A stretch of 49,288 nt of DNA from Verrucomicrobiota bacterium (GTDB lineage: Bacteria > Verrucomicrobiota > Verrucomicrobiia > Limisphaerales > UBA11320). Each line of letters starts with the position of its first letter. Position 1 is the first letter of the stretch. Under the pieces are notes generated by a model that searched no databases, was not told the DNA's origin, and worked only from the letters and a program-made list of their open reading frames with translations. Below are positions 6,607-16,369 of the stretch, one piece after another. Both the position numbers and the translations under genes were made by a program. The stretch is from the NCBI GenBank assembly GCA_016199985.1, contig JACQFQ010000040.1, positions 1-49,288 of the forward strand. The letters run 5' to 3'.

Positions 6607-9600
6607 GTGATCCGATCCCTGTGGCCACCCATTGCGAGCCTGTTCCTCGTTCTGCTGTGCGCTCCTCCTGTTTTCGCGGCCACCTCGGTTTGGCGAACGA
6701 ACGCGGTGGCTCGAGTCCAGGCGTTGACTGTTGAGGTCGGCGCCCGCAGCGGCTTCGAGCGCATGGCGCCTCAGACGACAGGCATCACGTTCTCCAATCA
6801 TCTGGCGGATCTTTCGGCGGCCTCCAATCAAGTGCGGATGAACGGCTCGGGGGTGGCGCTCGGGGATTTCGATGGCGACGGGTGGTGCGACATCTATTTC
6901 TGCGGATTGGAGTCTCCCAACCGGCTTTTCCGCAATCTGGGGAACTGGAGGTTTGAGGACGTGACGGACGCGGCCGGAGTGGGGTGCGATGGGCAATACT
7001 CGACGGGGGCCGCATGGGCCGATGTCGATGGTGACGGGGACCTGGACCTGCTGGTGAACGGCATCGGGACTGGCACGCGTCTCTTCCTCAACGACGGGCA
7101 CGGACGCTTCAGCGCGGCCGTTGGGTCGGCTCTCGCGCGCGTCAGCGGCAGCATGTCCCTCGCCATCGCCGATCTGGACGGGGACGGAGACCTTGACGTC
7201 TACGTTGTGAACTATCGAACGAACACCATCCGCAGCACTGGATACCGGATGGTGGTCGATGGGAAGGGCAGGATCAACCCGCTGTACAAGGACCAATACG
7301 AGGTGAATTCAGCGGGGAGGCTCATCGAGTTCGGCGAGCCGGACTCCCTCTATCTCAACGACGGCAAAGGCGGATTCACCCTCGCGTCCTGGACCGATGG
7401 ACGGTTTCTGGATGAGCAAGGCCAGCCGCTGAAGAAGCCCCCGTCGGATTGGGGCCTCTCGGCGATCATCCGCGATTTTGACGGCGACGGCTCGCCGGAC
7501 ATCTATGTCTGCAACGATTTTTGGAGCCCGGATCGGCTCTGGCTCAATGACGGCCATGCAAACTTCCGGGCGGCCCCCGCCCAGATGTTAAGGCATACAA
7601 GCACCTCATCAATGGGCGTGGACGTGGCGGACATCGACAGAGACGGGCGCGACGATTTCCTCGTGCTCGACATGCTCAGCCCGGATCACCGGCGAAGGAT
7701 GCGACAACGCGCCGGCGTGGGACTCGTAGCCAACGAACCGATGCGCGCCAACTCTCGTCCGCAAATTGAGCGAAACACCCTGTTTTGGAACCGAGGCGAC
7801 GGCACCTACGCCGAAATCGCCCCCCTCGCCGGCCTGCACGCGTCCGATTGGTCGTGGGGCGCGGCGTTCATCGATGTGGATTTGGACGGCTTCGAGGACT
7901 TGTTGGTCACCACGGGCCACCTGTTCGATATGCTGGACGACGACCTTGGAAAACGCATCGCCGCCGCCCCGAACCGCCCGCTCGTGGAGCGATTGCTCCT
8001 GGCATCCAGGCTGAACACGCCCTGCGTCGCTTTTCGCAATCGTGGGGATCGGACCTTCGAGGCCATGGGCGATGAGTGGGGGTTTAACTCGGTGGGAGTC
8101 TCTCATGGGCTGGCGCTGGCCGACCTGGACAACGACGGAGACCTGGACATCGTGGTCAACTCTCTGAACGCGTCGGCGGGAGTGTATCGGAACCTGAGCG
8201 CCGCTCCGCGAGTGGCCGTAAGGATCCTTGGGAAAGCTCCGAACACGCGCGGTATTGGAGCTCGCTTGCGGTTGATCGGAGGACCCGCGCCCCAGAGCCA
8301 GACGATCGGATGCGGCGGGCGCTATCTTTCCAGCGATGATACCCTGCGTGTCTTCGCGGCGGGATCGCTCTCAAATCTGATGACCCTGAGTGTCACCTGG
8401 CCGGATGGAAGCGTCAGCCAGGTCGCCGAAGCGCCAGCGAACACGCTCTGGGAGGTTGATGAGAGCCGCGCAAAGAAAGCCCCCGCTTCATCCCAGGACC
8501 GCCCTTCCGCCGCGGCGCCGCTGTTCGAGGACGTCTCCGACAGGCTGAAGCACGCTCACCAGCCGCGGGCCTTCGACGAGTTTGCCCGTCAGCCGCTTCT
8601 CTCGCGCCGGCTGGACACACTCGCGCCGGGCGTTGGATGGTTCGATCTGGATGGCGATGGACGCGACGACCTCATCATCGGTGGCGGCGGAGACGAATTC
8701 GTTCGAGTCTTCCACAATGAAGGCCGGGGACAGTTCCGTCCCGAAGGAAGCACTGCGCTTCCCGAAAGTTCCCTTGGCGCCGAAGCCACAAGCATCCTGG
8801 GCTGGCAAGGACTCGATGGGAAAAGATCCCTGCTGATCGGAGCCAGCTATTACAAAGGAGATCCCCGGGGAAAGAGCCCGGTGCTCCAGTATCAGCCTGA
8901 ACTTCGGCCGGCGGTGGGACCGCTTCCGGAGTGGGTCGGAGTTCCAGGGCCGATGGCGATGGCGGATATTGATGGGGATGGGGATCTGGATCTATTCGTG
9001 GGAGGACGCGTCGTTCCCGGATTGTATCCCAAACCGGCGACCTCCGCCCTTTTCCGAAGGGAGCCGGGAGGATGGGTTCTCGATTCCCTGAACTCGCCCG
9101 CCTTCGATTCCATAGGTCTCGTGAGTGGCGCGGTCTTCACGGATTTGGACAACGACGGCGATCCGGATCTTGTTCTCGCGTGCGAGTGGGGCCCTTTGAG
9201 AGTTTGGAGAAACGACAGCGGTCGCCTCGTTGAAGCCACGCGCGAGCTCGGGCTCGAACGGTTTCGGGGATGGTGGAACGGGGTGACCGTCGGAGACTTC
9301 GATGGGGACGGAAGGATGGACCTCATCGCGTCCAACTGGGGTCGCAACTCCGCGTACCAGCGCTTCCTGCCGCAGGGAATCCGCGCGTACTTCGGCGATC
9401 TGGGAGGCCGGGGACAGTTTGAGTTCGTGGAAGCGTACAAAGAGTCGCCCAATGGAGCCTGGCTGCCATGGCGGGACCGGAAGACCCTCCTCCGATCAAT
9501 GCCATGGCTCCAGGAGCGTTCCGCTTCCGCTGCGGACTACGCCTCGGCGACGTTGGAGGAAATCCTGGGAGCCCCCCTCCCGGCCTCCCCATTCCTCGAA

Positions 9601-10266
9601 GTGAACTGGCTCGACTCAACGCTGTTTCTCAACAGGACCAACCATTTCGAAGCCATTTCCCTTCCGTTCGAAGCTCAGTTCTCTCCGGCCTATGGCCTGT
9701 GCGTGGGCGATCTGGATGGCGACGGCCATGAGGACCTCTTCCTGGCTCAGAACTTTTTCGGAACGGAGGAGACCGTCGCGCGCCAGGATGGCGGACGTGG
9801 CCTGTGGCTGAAAGGAGAAGGCCATGGGAGGCTTTCGCCGGTAGGGAGCCTGAAGAGTGGCTTGAAGATCGACGGCGAGCAGCGCGGCGCCGCCCTCGGA
9901 GACTTCGACGAAGATGGCCGATTGGATCTCGTCGTCGCCCAACACGCGGGACCCACTCGTCTTTTCCTGAACCGCGGCGCCAAGCCCGGATTGCGGCTCC
10001 GCCTGATCGGACCTCCGGGAAACCCCGACGCCTTGGGAGCAACAGCGCGGGCACGAACCGCGAACGGCATCGGGCCGTCGCATGAGCTCCATGCGGGCTC
10101 CGGTTATTGGTCGCTGGACAGCGCGGTGTGCGTCATCACCGCGGAGGAGCCGATCCTCTCGCTCATCCTCAGGTTTCCGTGGCGCGCTCCCATCGAAGTG
10201 AAGGCGCCTTCGGGCGCGGCGGAGCTTCGGATCGACAGCGCCGGGCAGGTCCAGGTCATCCGCTGA
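6607..10266 (+). CDS. Secreted giant FG-GAP/VCBS repeat protein with UnbV/ASPIC domains
   Basis: About 1,219 residues from GTG 6607, which opens a signal peptide (VIRSLWPPIASLFLVLLCAPPVFA). It carries more than a dozen Ca-binding beta-propeller blades of the form DxDGDGxxDLxV, e.g. DFDGDGWCDIYFC, DLDGDGDLDVYVV and DLDNDGDLDIVVN. An ASPIC/UnbV-type domain sits near residues ~520-600 (IGARLRLIGG, GGRYLSSDD, VTWPDGS). A second set of blades follows and ends in another UnbV-like domain (ELHAGSGYWSLDSA), so the protein is two similar halves. Such proteins are exported and thought to mediate adhesion or polymer binding; no enzyme motif is visible. The exact start is uncertain because no clear Shine-Dalgarno is seen. 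It follows mrp by 83 bases but is unlikely to share its function. Confidence 0.85.
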   Translation: MIRSLWPPIASLFLVLLCAPPVFAATSVWRTNAVARVQALTVEVGARSGFERMAPQTTGITFSNHLADLSAASNQVRMNGSGVALGDFDGDGWCDIYFCGLESPNRLFRNLGNWRFEDVTDAAGVGCDGQYSTGAAWADVDGDGDLDLLVNGIGTGTRLFLNDGHGRFSAAVGSALARVSGSMSLAIADLDGDGDLDVYVVNYRTNTIRSTGYRMVVDGKGRINPLYKDQYEVNSAGRLIEFGEPDSLYLNDGKGGFTLASWTDGRFLDEQGQPLKKPPSDWGLSAIIRDFDGDGSPDIYVCNDFWSPDRLWLNDGHANFRAAPAQMLRHTSTSSMGVDVADIDRDGRDDFLVLDMLSPDHRRRMRQRAGVGLVANEPMRANSRPQIERNTLFWNRGDGTYAEIAPLAGLHASDWSWGAAFIDVDLDGFEDLLVTTGHLFDMLDDDLGKRIAAAPNRPLVERLLLASRLNTPCVAFRNRGDRTFEAMGDEWGFNSVGVSHGLALADLDNDGDLDIVVNSLNASAGVYRNLSAAPRVAVRILGKAPNTRGIGARLRLIGGPAPQSQTIGCGGRYLSSDDTLRVFAAGSLSNLMTLSVTWPDGSVSQVAEAPANTLWEVDESRAKKAPASSQDRPSAAAPLFEDVSDRLKHAHQPRAFDEFARQPLLSRRLDTLAPGVGWFDLDGDGRDDLIIGGGGDEFVRVFHNEGRGQFRPEGSTALPESSLGAEATSILGWQGLDGKRSLLIGASYYKGDPRGKSPVLQYQPELRPAVGPLPEWVGVPGPMAMADIDGDGDLDLFVGGRVVPGLYPKPATSALFRREPGGWVLDSLNSPAFDSIGLVSGAVFTDLDNDGDPDLVLACEWGPLRVWRNDSGRLVEATRELGLERFRGWWNGVTVGDFDGDGRMDLIASNWGRNSAYQRFLPQGIRAYFGDLGGRGQFEFVEAYKESPNGAWLPWRDRKTLLRSMPWLQERSASAADYASATLEEILGAPLPASPFLEVNWLDSTLFLNRTNHFEAISLPFEAQFSPAYGLCVGDLDGDGHEDLFLAQNFFGTEETVARQDGGRGLWLKGEGHGRLSPVGSLKSGLKIDGEQRGAALGDFDEDGRLDLVVAQHAGPTRLFLNRGAKPGLRLRLIGPPGNPDALGATARARTANGIGPSHELHAGSGYWSLDSAVCVITAEEPILSLILRFPWRAPIEVKAPSGAAELRIDSAGQVQVIR

Positions 10267-10285
10267 GAACAGTGGCGACGAAAAA

Positions 10286-10314
10286 GGCGCCGAGCGCTTA
10301 TCGCGCTCGGCGCC
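10286..10314 (-). terminator. Intrinsic terminator, strong 12-bp stem
   Basis: GGCGCCGAGCGC (10286-10297) and GCGCTCGGCGCC (10303-10314) form a perfect 12-bp stem with a 5-base loop. On the minus strand the stem is followed directly by five T (AAAAA at 10281-10285 on the plus strand). It sits 42 bases after the stop of the minus-strand secreted protein and 20 bases after the plus-strand FG-GAP gene, so it may stop both, but the T-run favours the minus strand. Confidence 0.85.
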
Positions 10315-10355
10315 TGAACTCACCACTAACCCCGTACCCTTATCACCAAAAAGGC

Positions 10356-12362
10356 CTACTGACTCTGGAACAGCTGGAAGAATCCCGAGCCCTCGCTGGG
10401 AAGCCCCGACGTCAGCACGCGAAACACGCGCCGAGCCCCGACCAAAGTCGGATCCCCGGAAGGTGTCCAAGTTCCGCCGATCTTTGGAGTCGAGTTCAGC
10501 GCGAAACCAGCGTCGGGCAAATCCCAGCTCACCAGATAGGCGACATCTGCCGGGGTCGTCAGCACCCCGCCAGGGTCCTGTGCCCTAACAATCCACACAT
10601 CCGGGTTCAGGTCGTCAGAGGAGAAATCATCCTCGATCACAACGCTATCGCCCTTCATGATTTTGATTCCAGAGATCACGGCCGACTGCCCCACGCGCGT
10701 GTCCGCATTCGGTTGGACTCCGAACATCGCGCTCATCCCCTTGCTCGTGGGCTCGTAGACCAGGCCTTCCTCCGCAGGCATCACGAGATCGACGCTCGTG
10801 TTGTTCGGGGCTGTGAGCGTGATGTCCGTCTCGTTCTTCATGGTGAGGGTCCAAGTGCCCAGCATGGAGGGAGCCCAGATCTCGCCGAGCACTCCCACGG
10901 GACCCGAGGCCGCGTTCGCCTGGGTCCGGTAGAGCATGGCGTTGCCGGCGGGTTCGTTGATCTTATGCAAGAAACGGGCTCTCGCCTGGGTCGTGCCGCC
11001 AGGTCCGGTCGCGTACTGGAATTCGATGAGGATCACGTTCGGATCGTCCCAATCTGGCGTGAGACCTTTCTTCGTGTCCTTGGAGAGGATGATGTGTCCC
11101 TGGAAACCAGCGTAGGTGTCCTTGCTCGGGAAATCCGCCCAGGTGATCGAGTAACTCATCGGCTCCTGATTCACCCACCAGAGTCCGTTCTCGAGAGTCT
11201 CGGACGGCGCGTAAACAATGTTTTGTCGCTGATAGGCCTGCCCAGGGGCGCTGGCGTAGATCGTCAGTCCAGGAGCGGGGGATTTCTTGATGGCGAGTGT
11301 GGGAGGCTTGGGTCCCCCGGTCTTCTGAGTGAACACAAAGTTATCAATGTAGAACGTGATCGGACCCAAGAAGCCGCCGTTGCCGTTCTGGATGAGGATC
11401 CCGCTCAAGGTTCCCTCCGTCGCAGGGATGGGGAATGTGATCGTCGTCCACTCTTTGCTGGACAGATTCACTCCGCCCAAGGGCGTCCCGTCGGGGCGCT
11501 TGAGCTCAAAATAGCCGTACTGGCCAGCGGCGGTGGGCACTGAGCTCTCATCGACCTTCACGTCGATGGAGACGGAAACGTAGTCAGAGCCAATGATCGG
11601 GGTGGTGAAGTTTTTGGAAATCACCATCTGCTCCCAGCCATCGTCCACGGGCGTAAAGCCATCTTTGTTGACCTTCAGGGATCCCGAGGTTGCGGATCCT
11701 CCCGCGTCCGTCGGGTCCCAGGTGACAATCGGCCCGCTGCCCCATGCGGCGCTCCAGCCGGATTTGTCATCCACCACGTCAAACGTGTCGATCACGGTCA
11801 CGGGCGGCGGCGGCGCGTTGAAGCGGAGGTTGTCCATCTTGTAGGCGATCGGCCCCAGGAAGCCCCCATTTCCGTTTTGGATGATGATTCCCGTCAAGGT
11901 TTTCTCCGTGGGCGCTATGGGGAATGTGATGGTTGTCCAAGATTTCTTTGTCAGGTTGACGCCGCCCAGCGCGGTGCCATCGGTCCGCTTCAACTCGAAG
12001 TAGCCATACTGTCCCGCTGCCGTGGCGACGGACGAGTCATCGACTTTGACGTCCACGGACACAGACACGAAGTCCGATCCGAGGATAGGGGTCAAAAAAT
12101 TGCGCGTGATGACCATCTGCTCCCACCCGTTGTCCTCAGGGGTGAAGTAGGTCGCCTCGACCCTAAGGGAGCCGGAGCCCGCGGACCCTTTGGAGTCTTC
12201 AGGGTCGAAGGAGAGCACAGGGGCCGTGCCCCAGGTTGCGGACCAGCCCGTGGTGGACGTATCAAAGGAATCGATGATGACGTCTGCTCGCAGACTCGTG
12301 GCGGACAGGATCAAGCCGAGCCCCAGACCGACGAGCGCGCCGTGATGTTTGAATCGTTTCAT
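10356..12362 (-). CDS. Secreted protein with tandem carbohydrate-binding-like domains, function unknown
   Basis: About 668 residues from ATG 12362, which starts a signal peptide (KRFKHHGALVGLGLGLILSATSLRAD). Two ~150-residue repeats follow at ~25-180 and ~185-340. Both contain 'GWSAxWG', 'GWEQMVI', 'SVDVKVD', 'QYGYFELKR' and 'GGFLGPI', a jelly-roll pattern typical of carbohydrate-binding domains. A ~250-residue beta-rich region follows (ITWADFPSKDTYAGFQGHI...) that I do not recognise. The last ~60 residues (LVSWDLPDAGFALNST...GTWTP...FFQLF) resemble the tails of three other exported proteins here. AGGAGG lies ~21 bases before the ATG, unusually far, so the start is not firm. It lies downstream of the two-component pair on the same strand and ends at a strong terminator. 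Confidence 0.75.
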   Translation of the reverse strand: MKRFKHHGALVGLGLGLILSATSLRADVIIDSFDTSTTGWSATWGTAPVLSFDPEDSKGSAGSGSLRVEATYFTPEDNGWEQMVITRNFLTPILGSDFVSVSVDVKVDDSSVATAAGQYGYFELKRTDGTALGGVNLTKKSWTTITFPIAPTEKTLTGIIIQNGNGGFLGPIAYKMDNLRFNAPPPPVTVIDTFDVVDDKSGWSAAWGSGPIVTWDPTDAGGSATSGSLKVNKDGFTPVDDGWEQMVISKNFTTPIIGSDYVSVSIDVKVDESSVPTAAGQYGYFELKRPDGTPLGGVNLSSKEWTTITFPIPATEGTLSGILIQNGNGGFLGPITFYIDNFVFTQKTGGPKPPTLAIKKSPAPGLTIYASAPGQAYQRQNIVYAPSETLENGLWWVNQEPMSYSITWADFPSKDTYAGFQGHIILSKDTKKGLTPDWDDPNVILIEFQYATGPGGTTQARARFLHKINEPAGNAMLYRTQANAASGPVGVLGEIWAPSMLGTWTLTMKNETDITLTAPNNTSVDLVMPAEEGLVYEPTSKGMSAMFGVQPNADTRVGQSAVISGIKIMKGDSVVIEDDFSSDDLNPDVWIVRAQDPGGVLTTPADVAYLVSWDLPDAGFALNSTPKIGGTWTPSGDPTLVGARRVFRVLTSGLPSEGSGFFQLFQSQ

Positions 12363-12516
12363 AAGTAGCTTTAGTTGTTGGTTGCCCTCCTGTTGAGTGG
12401 GCACAGCATCACAGCGCCTCGCAACAATCGGGATCACGGAACATCATTGTCAGAACGCTGAAGCGACGGCATGTCGTCAAAACTCACGACACGAATGCCC
12501 GGGCCGGGCAGAGGCG

Positions 12517-13155
12517 TCAGAGGTCGGGGAGATGGGAATAGCGGGCCACAGCCTGCGAGCGCGAGCGCACATGCAGCTTCTCGTAGATGCGGCGGACGTA
12601 GGTGTTGACCGTCGGAAGGCTGATGCCCAAGGCTTCGGCGATTTCCTTGTACAGGTAACCCCTTGCGAGGAAGTTCAAAACCTCCCTTTCCCTCGGCGAC
12701 AGTCCTTCGGCTTCAGGGGAAGGGGGGTGCGCGGGATGCTGGAAGGACTGCACCACCTTCCGAGCGATGTTGCTGGTCATGGGCGACCCTCCGGCGTGGA
12801 CCTCCCGCAGGGCTTGCAGGAGCTCCCCGCGCGGGGTCCGCTTCAGGAGATAGCCGGTGGCGCCCGCGGCCAGGGCCTCGAAGATGTGATCCGCGTCCTC
12901 GTAGACGGTCAGCACCACAAACTGCGCCTTGATCAGGACCGGCTTGAGACGGCGGATGCACTCGATTCCGCTCATGCTCGGCAGATTGATATCCATCAAC
13001 ACGACGTGAGGCGCTTCGGGAGGGAGCTTCGCGATCGCCCCCTCGGCGCTCGAGTGCTCTCCGACGCAAACAAACTCCGTCGTGCGATTGATCCATCCCG
13101 CCAGAATCTGGCGGGATGGGGTATCATCCTCAACAATCGATACAGGGATTCTCAC
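12517..13155 (-). CDS. NarL/FixJ-type response regulator
   Basis: 212 residues: a receiver domain (1-120) and a LuxR-type helix-turn-helix (~148-212). Receiver landmarks are the acidic pocket Glu9-Asp10-Asp11, phospho-acceptor Asp55 (VVLMDINLP), Thr83 and Lys105 (GYLLK). The output domain has LSPREREVLNFLARGYLYKEI and TVNTYVRRIYEKL. It is most likely phosphorylated by the propeller-type sensor kinase encoded 139 bases upstream on the same strand, and activates transcription by binding DNA as a dimer. The start is GTG 13155; no strong ribosome-binding site is visible. The next gene downstream (10356-12362) encodes a secreted binding protein and is a plausible target, though this is only positional. 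Confidence 0.93.
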   Translation of the reverse strand: MRIPVSIVEDDTPSRQILAGWINRTTEFVCVGEHSSAEGAIAKLPPEAPHVVLMDINLPSMSGIECIRRLKPVLIKAQFVVLTVYEDADHIFEALAAGATGYLLKRTPRGELLQALREVHAGGSPMTSNIARKVVQSFQHPAHPPSPEAEGLSPREREVLNFLARGYLYKEIAEALGISLPTVNTYVRRIYEKLHVRSRSQAVARYSHLPDL

Positions 13156-13294
13156 ACGGATATCAGTTCATCGCACGGGAGACAAGTTATAGGGCATGCG
13201 GGCTGTTCAGTGTTGTCATGAGTTTAGATGACACGTCAGTCTTCTCTCGTGAGTCGCGCGCTCGATCGCGAGGTTGAGCTCCGGCGGCGAGCCA

Positions 13295-16200
13295 TCAAGC
13301 CCTCACCGAGTTCGGAAACGGAACCAACAACCGAACGCGAGTGCCGCAACCCGGCTCGCTCGACAGTTCGTAACCTCCTCCCATCTCCGACAGCCGCTGT
13401 CGCACGTTCCTGATCCCGTGGTGGGACGTCTCGCTCCCAGGCGCTCCCTCGGACCTGAGCGTCTGAGGGATCTCGAATCCTCTCCCATTGTCGACGACCT
13501 CCAGATCGAACGTCCGCTCGTCCACGCGGAGTGAAACGCGAACCTCGGTCGCATGCGCGTGTTTGGCGACATTGTTCAGCACTTCCTTGAAAGCGAGGAA
13601 GAGGTTGTGTCGAATCTCGGCTGTCAAAGGCAGCCCAGGGAGCTGCAGTGGAACGTCCAGGCGGCAGCGAATGCCGGCGTCGCGGAGAAACTGCTGCGCA
13701 AAAGTGCCCAGATAGGAAACCAGGCTATCGAGGCTATCGTGGAGCGGATTGACGGCCCAGACGATCTCATCCATGGCCTTGGTGAGCTCGCACGCGGTGG
13801 CATGGATGCGATCGATGTCGATCAGCGCGTTCTCCGGACGATCCAGGTCACCCCGGGCGGTCTGGCTCAGCAGGGTGATCCGGGTCAGGCTTGCGCCAAG
13901 GTCATCGTGAATGTCCTTGGCGATTCGCGCGCGCTCCCTCTCCACGGCCCGCTGGCGCTCCAACCGTTCCAGCTCGCGTCGATATCGGCGGCGCGTCGCC
14001 GCATAAACGATGAGGCCGACTCCGCCGAGAAGTCCCGCGCCCAGTGAAACGCGAAACCACCACCTCTCCCAGAACCGCGGCAATTGAGTGAAGCGGACGA
14101 TCGCAGGCTGATCGCTCCACACTCCATCGCCGAGCGTGGCAAGCACACGGAAAGTGTAGTCCCCTGGCGCAAGGAATCCATAGCTCGCCATGGGCCTGGA
14201 TCCTGACTCAACCCAGTCGGACTCCAGGCTATCGAGCCGGTATCGGTACCGAACGCGATCAGGCGCGGAGAACGCGGGGGCCGTGAACCGGAACTCGAAT
14301 CGATGGTTCCCCGGCGGGACGCGCAGGATGGTCGCGTTGGGCGATGCCGGATTCCCTGTTTTGGGACCGGAGATCGGAAACGCGCTCCCATCCACGAGCA
14401 TCTGCTCGACCAGCACAGGAGGCGCGAAGGTGTTTCGCTGCACGGCGCGCGGGTCCACCGACGCGGCGCCCTGAGTTGTGGGAAACCACAGCCGCCCATC
14501 GGGCGTTCGACACCCCGCCGGCTGCAAGCCGCCGGAGCATTCGGTCGACGTCATCCCGTCCGCCTTTCCATAGGAGTAAAAAGAGACGGTCTTGACGAGC
14601 CCATCGGCGCAACGAATCAATTCCTCCTTCCTGGCGCGGAGAATCCCCGCATGGGAACCGAACCACATGTAACCCAGGCCATCGTCAACGACGTGAGTGA
14701 TGACGCTGTTGGGCAAACCCTGCGCCTCGCCAAGGGTCGCAAATCGTCCCGCTTTCATCCGACACAGCCCCGCCCCAAAAGTTCCGATCCACAAGGTTTG
14801 ATCATCCTCCGGGTCAGGGCTGATCGCCCAAACATAGTCGCTGCTCAGGCCGTCGGATTGGGTCCATCGGCGCAACTCGCCCGCGTTCCATCGTCCGAGC
14901 CCGCCTCCCGACATTCCGAACCACGTGCTCCCGTCCCGGGTTTGCGCTACGGCGCGGACGTCGGGCCGGACCCAGTCTTCCGCCCACCGATCCACCTTGC
15001 CCTCGCGCAATCGAAGCAGGCCCTTCTGCGTCCCAATCCACAGGCTTCCGTCGGCGGCCGGACAAAGCGCCGTCATGGCGACCTGCTCCGCCGCCAGGCC
15101 CGGAGCGGGAACAAATCGTTCGCCCTGCAACTGGAACAGGCCATTCCCCCATGTGGCGGCCCAGACCGTTCCCGGGGGACCGGTCACAACGGACCACACA
15201 AAGAGGTTCTCGAGCCCGTCCCTTGTCCCGAACGAACGCCAGCGGCCCTCTTCCCAGCGCAACACGCCAGCCCCTTCGGTTCCGAGCCAGAGCGCGCCGG
15301 CCGGAGTCGCGTGAATCGAGAGAACCGTCCTCCCTTGGAGCTGCTCAGGGGGTTTCACCATGGACACAAAACTCGAGCGCGCGACGCACAGACCGCCGCC
15401 GGTTCCAATCCAAATGCTTCCTTCGCTGTCCTCGCCAAGGCATCGCACCCAGTCATGGTTGAGTCCGTTTGTGCGGGAGAACCGGAGCCATCGTCCCTCA
15501 GGCGTCAACGCGAAAACCCCCCGAGCCTGAGTGCCGACCCAAAGCACCCGAGAGCGACTCTCCCGCATGGCCGTGACATAATCCCCGCCCCAGGGCGCGT
15601 CGCGCCAGTCGAGCCCTGCTCCGCCCTGTTTCCTCTGGCCGAGTCGGCCATTGGCGGCGACCCACAGCCCGGAGCCGGAACGACCGGGACAGGCCTGCGT
15701 CAAAAACTCGCCGCGGGCGTTCAGATCCGGATCCAAACGGAGTCCTTCCGAGGTGATCGTGAACGCCTTTCCCCCATGCAGCAGGTAGAGCTGGCCATCG
15801 GCTCCGCGCGACAGCGAAACGCTCGTGGGCGACTTGATGGCCGGGTCCGGTGGAAACACGCGAAGATCCCGAAGCCGGACCACCCCCCCGCCCTGATGGA
15901 GCAACCAAACATCCCCATCCGGCGTCCCGGACAGAGCAATGATGTTCCCGCCAGACCAGTTTGTTCCCAGCGAAACGGGCTCGAACCGACCATCAGCCAT
16001 GCGGGAAAGCTCGCCGCCATCGTGCCCGATCCAGAGAACGCCTTGCTGATCCTCGGCAAGGCAGGTGATACGGCTGCTGTGGAGGCCCGGCGTGTTCGCG
16101 GTGTTCATCACCGTAAACCGCGCGCCGTCGAAGCGGACGAGGCCATTGTATGTGCCCAGCCACAGGTAGCCATCTCGCGTCTGAACCACGGCGGTGCAGT

Positions 16201-16369
16201 GGTTTTGCGGAAGGCCATGTTCGGTCTGCCAAGTCTGGAAGGAAAACCCGCCCAACTCGCCGCTGCCGCCAAGCGGCGCGTTCGCTCCAACCGCCAGATC
16301 ACCCGAGGCCAAGGCGCAGAGCCAACCGAGGAGGCGGCAGCGTTGGAGCAACCGTGAGAGCAAAGGCAT
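13295..16369 (-). CDS. Two-component sensor histidine kinase with periplasmic regulator-propeller repeats
   Basis: 1,024 residues. An N-terminal export signal is followed by ~14 two-component regulator-propeller repeats (~45-680) of the type 'GLPQNHCTAVVQTRDGYLWLGTYNGLVRFDG' (first part GLPQNHCTAVVQ). Then come a Y_Y_Y domain (~695-765), a transmembrane helix (~772-792), HisKA_3 with His821 (AKDIHDDLGASLTRI) and a GHKL ATPase (N-box near 922, VVDNGRGFE near 960). The extracytoplasmic propeller resembles those of Bacteroides hybrid sensors that bind oligosaccharides, but here the output regulator is a separate protein encoded downstream. The secreted GH10 and binding proteins nearby make a glycan signal plausible; this is inference. 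ATG 16369 has GAGGA just upstream and gives a full signal peptide. Confidence 0.92.
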   Translation of the reverse strand: MPLLSRLLQRCRLLGWLCALASGDLAVGANAPLGGSGELGGFSFQTWQTEHGLPQNHCTAVVQTRDGYLWLGTYNGLVRFDGARFTVMNTANTPGLHSSRITCLAEDQQGVLWIGHDGGELSRMADGRFEPVSLGTNWSGGNIIALSGTPDGDVWLLHQGGGVVRLRDLRVFPPDPAIKSPTSVSLSRGADGQLYLLHGGKAFTITSEGLRLDPDLNARGEFLTQACPGRSGSGLWVAANGRLGQRKQGGAGLDWRDAPWGGDYVTAMRESRSRVLWVGTQARGVFALTPEGRWLRFSRTNGLNHDWVRCLGEDSEGSIWIGTGGGLCVARSSFVSMVKPPEQLQGRTVLSIHATPAGALWLGTEGAGVLRWEEGRWRSFGTRDGLENLFVWSVVTGPPGTVWAATWGNGLFQLQGERFVPAPGLAAEQVAMTALCPAADGSLWIGTQKGLLRLREGKVDRWAEDWVRPDVRAVAQTRDGSTWFGMSGGGLGRWNAGELRRWTQSDGLSSDYVWAISPDPEDDQTLWIGTFGAGLCRMKAGRFATLGEAQGLPNSVITHVVDDGLGYMWFGSHAGILRARKEELIRCADGLVKTVSFYSYGKADGMTSTECSGGLQPAGCRTPDGRLWFPTTQGAASVDPRAVQRNTFAPPVLVEQMLVDGSAFPISGPKTGNPASPNATILRVPPGNHRFEFRFTAPAFSAPDRVRYRYRLDSLESDWVESGSRPMASYGFLAPGDYTFRVLATLGDGVWSDQPAIVRFTQLPRFWERWWFRVSLGAGLLGGVGLIVYAATRRRYRRELERLERQRAVERERARIAKDIHDDLGASLTRITLLSQTARGDLDRPENALIDIDRIHATACELTKAMDEIVWAVNPLHDSLDSLVSYLGTFAQQFLRDAGIRCRLDVPLQLPGLPLTAEIRHNLFLAFKEVLNNVAKHAHATEVRVSLRVDERTFDLEVVDNGRGFEIPQTLRSEGAPGSETSHHGIRNVRQRLSEMGGGYELSSEPGCGTRVRLLVPFPNSVRA

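Noticed and set aside
6840..8170. Repeated gatggcgacgg-like DNA as a repeat or CRISPR-like array
   Set aside because: These are codons for DxDGDG propeller blades at irregular spacing with imperfect sequence; no spacers.
14303..16357. 684-residue plus-strand open frame opposite the sensor kinase
   Set aside because: Pro/Arg/Ser-rich reverse frame of a propeller gene with unmistakable domains.
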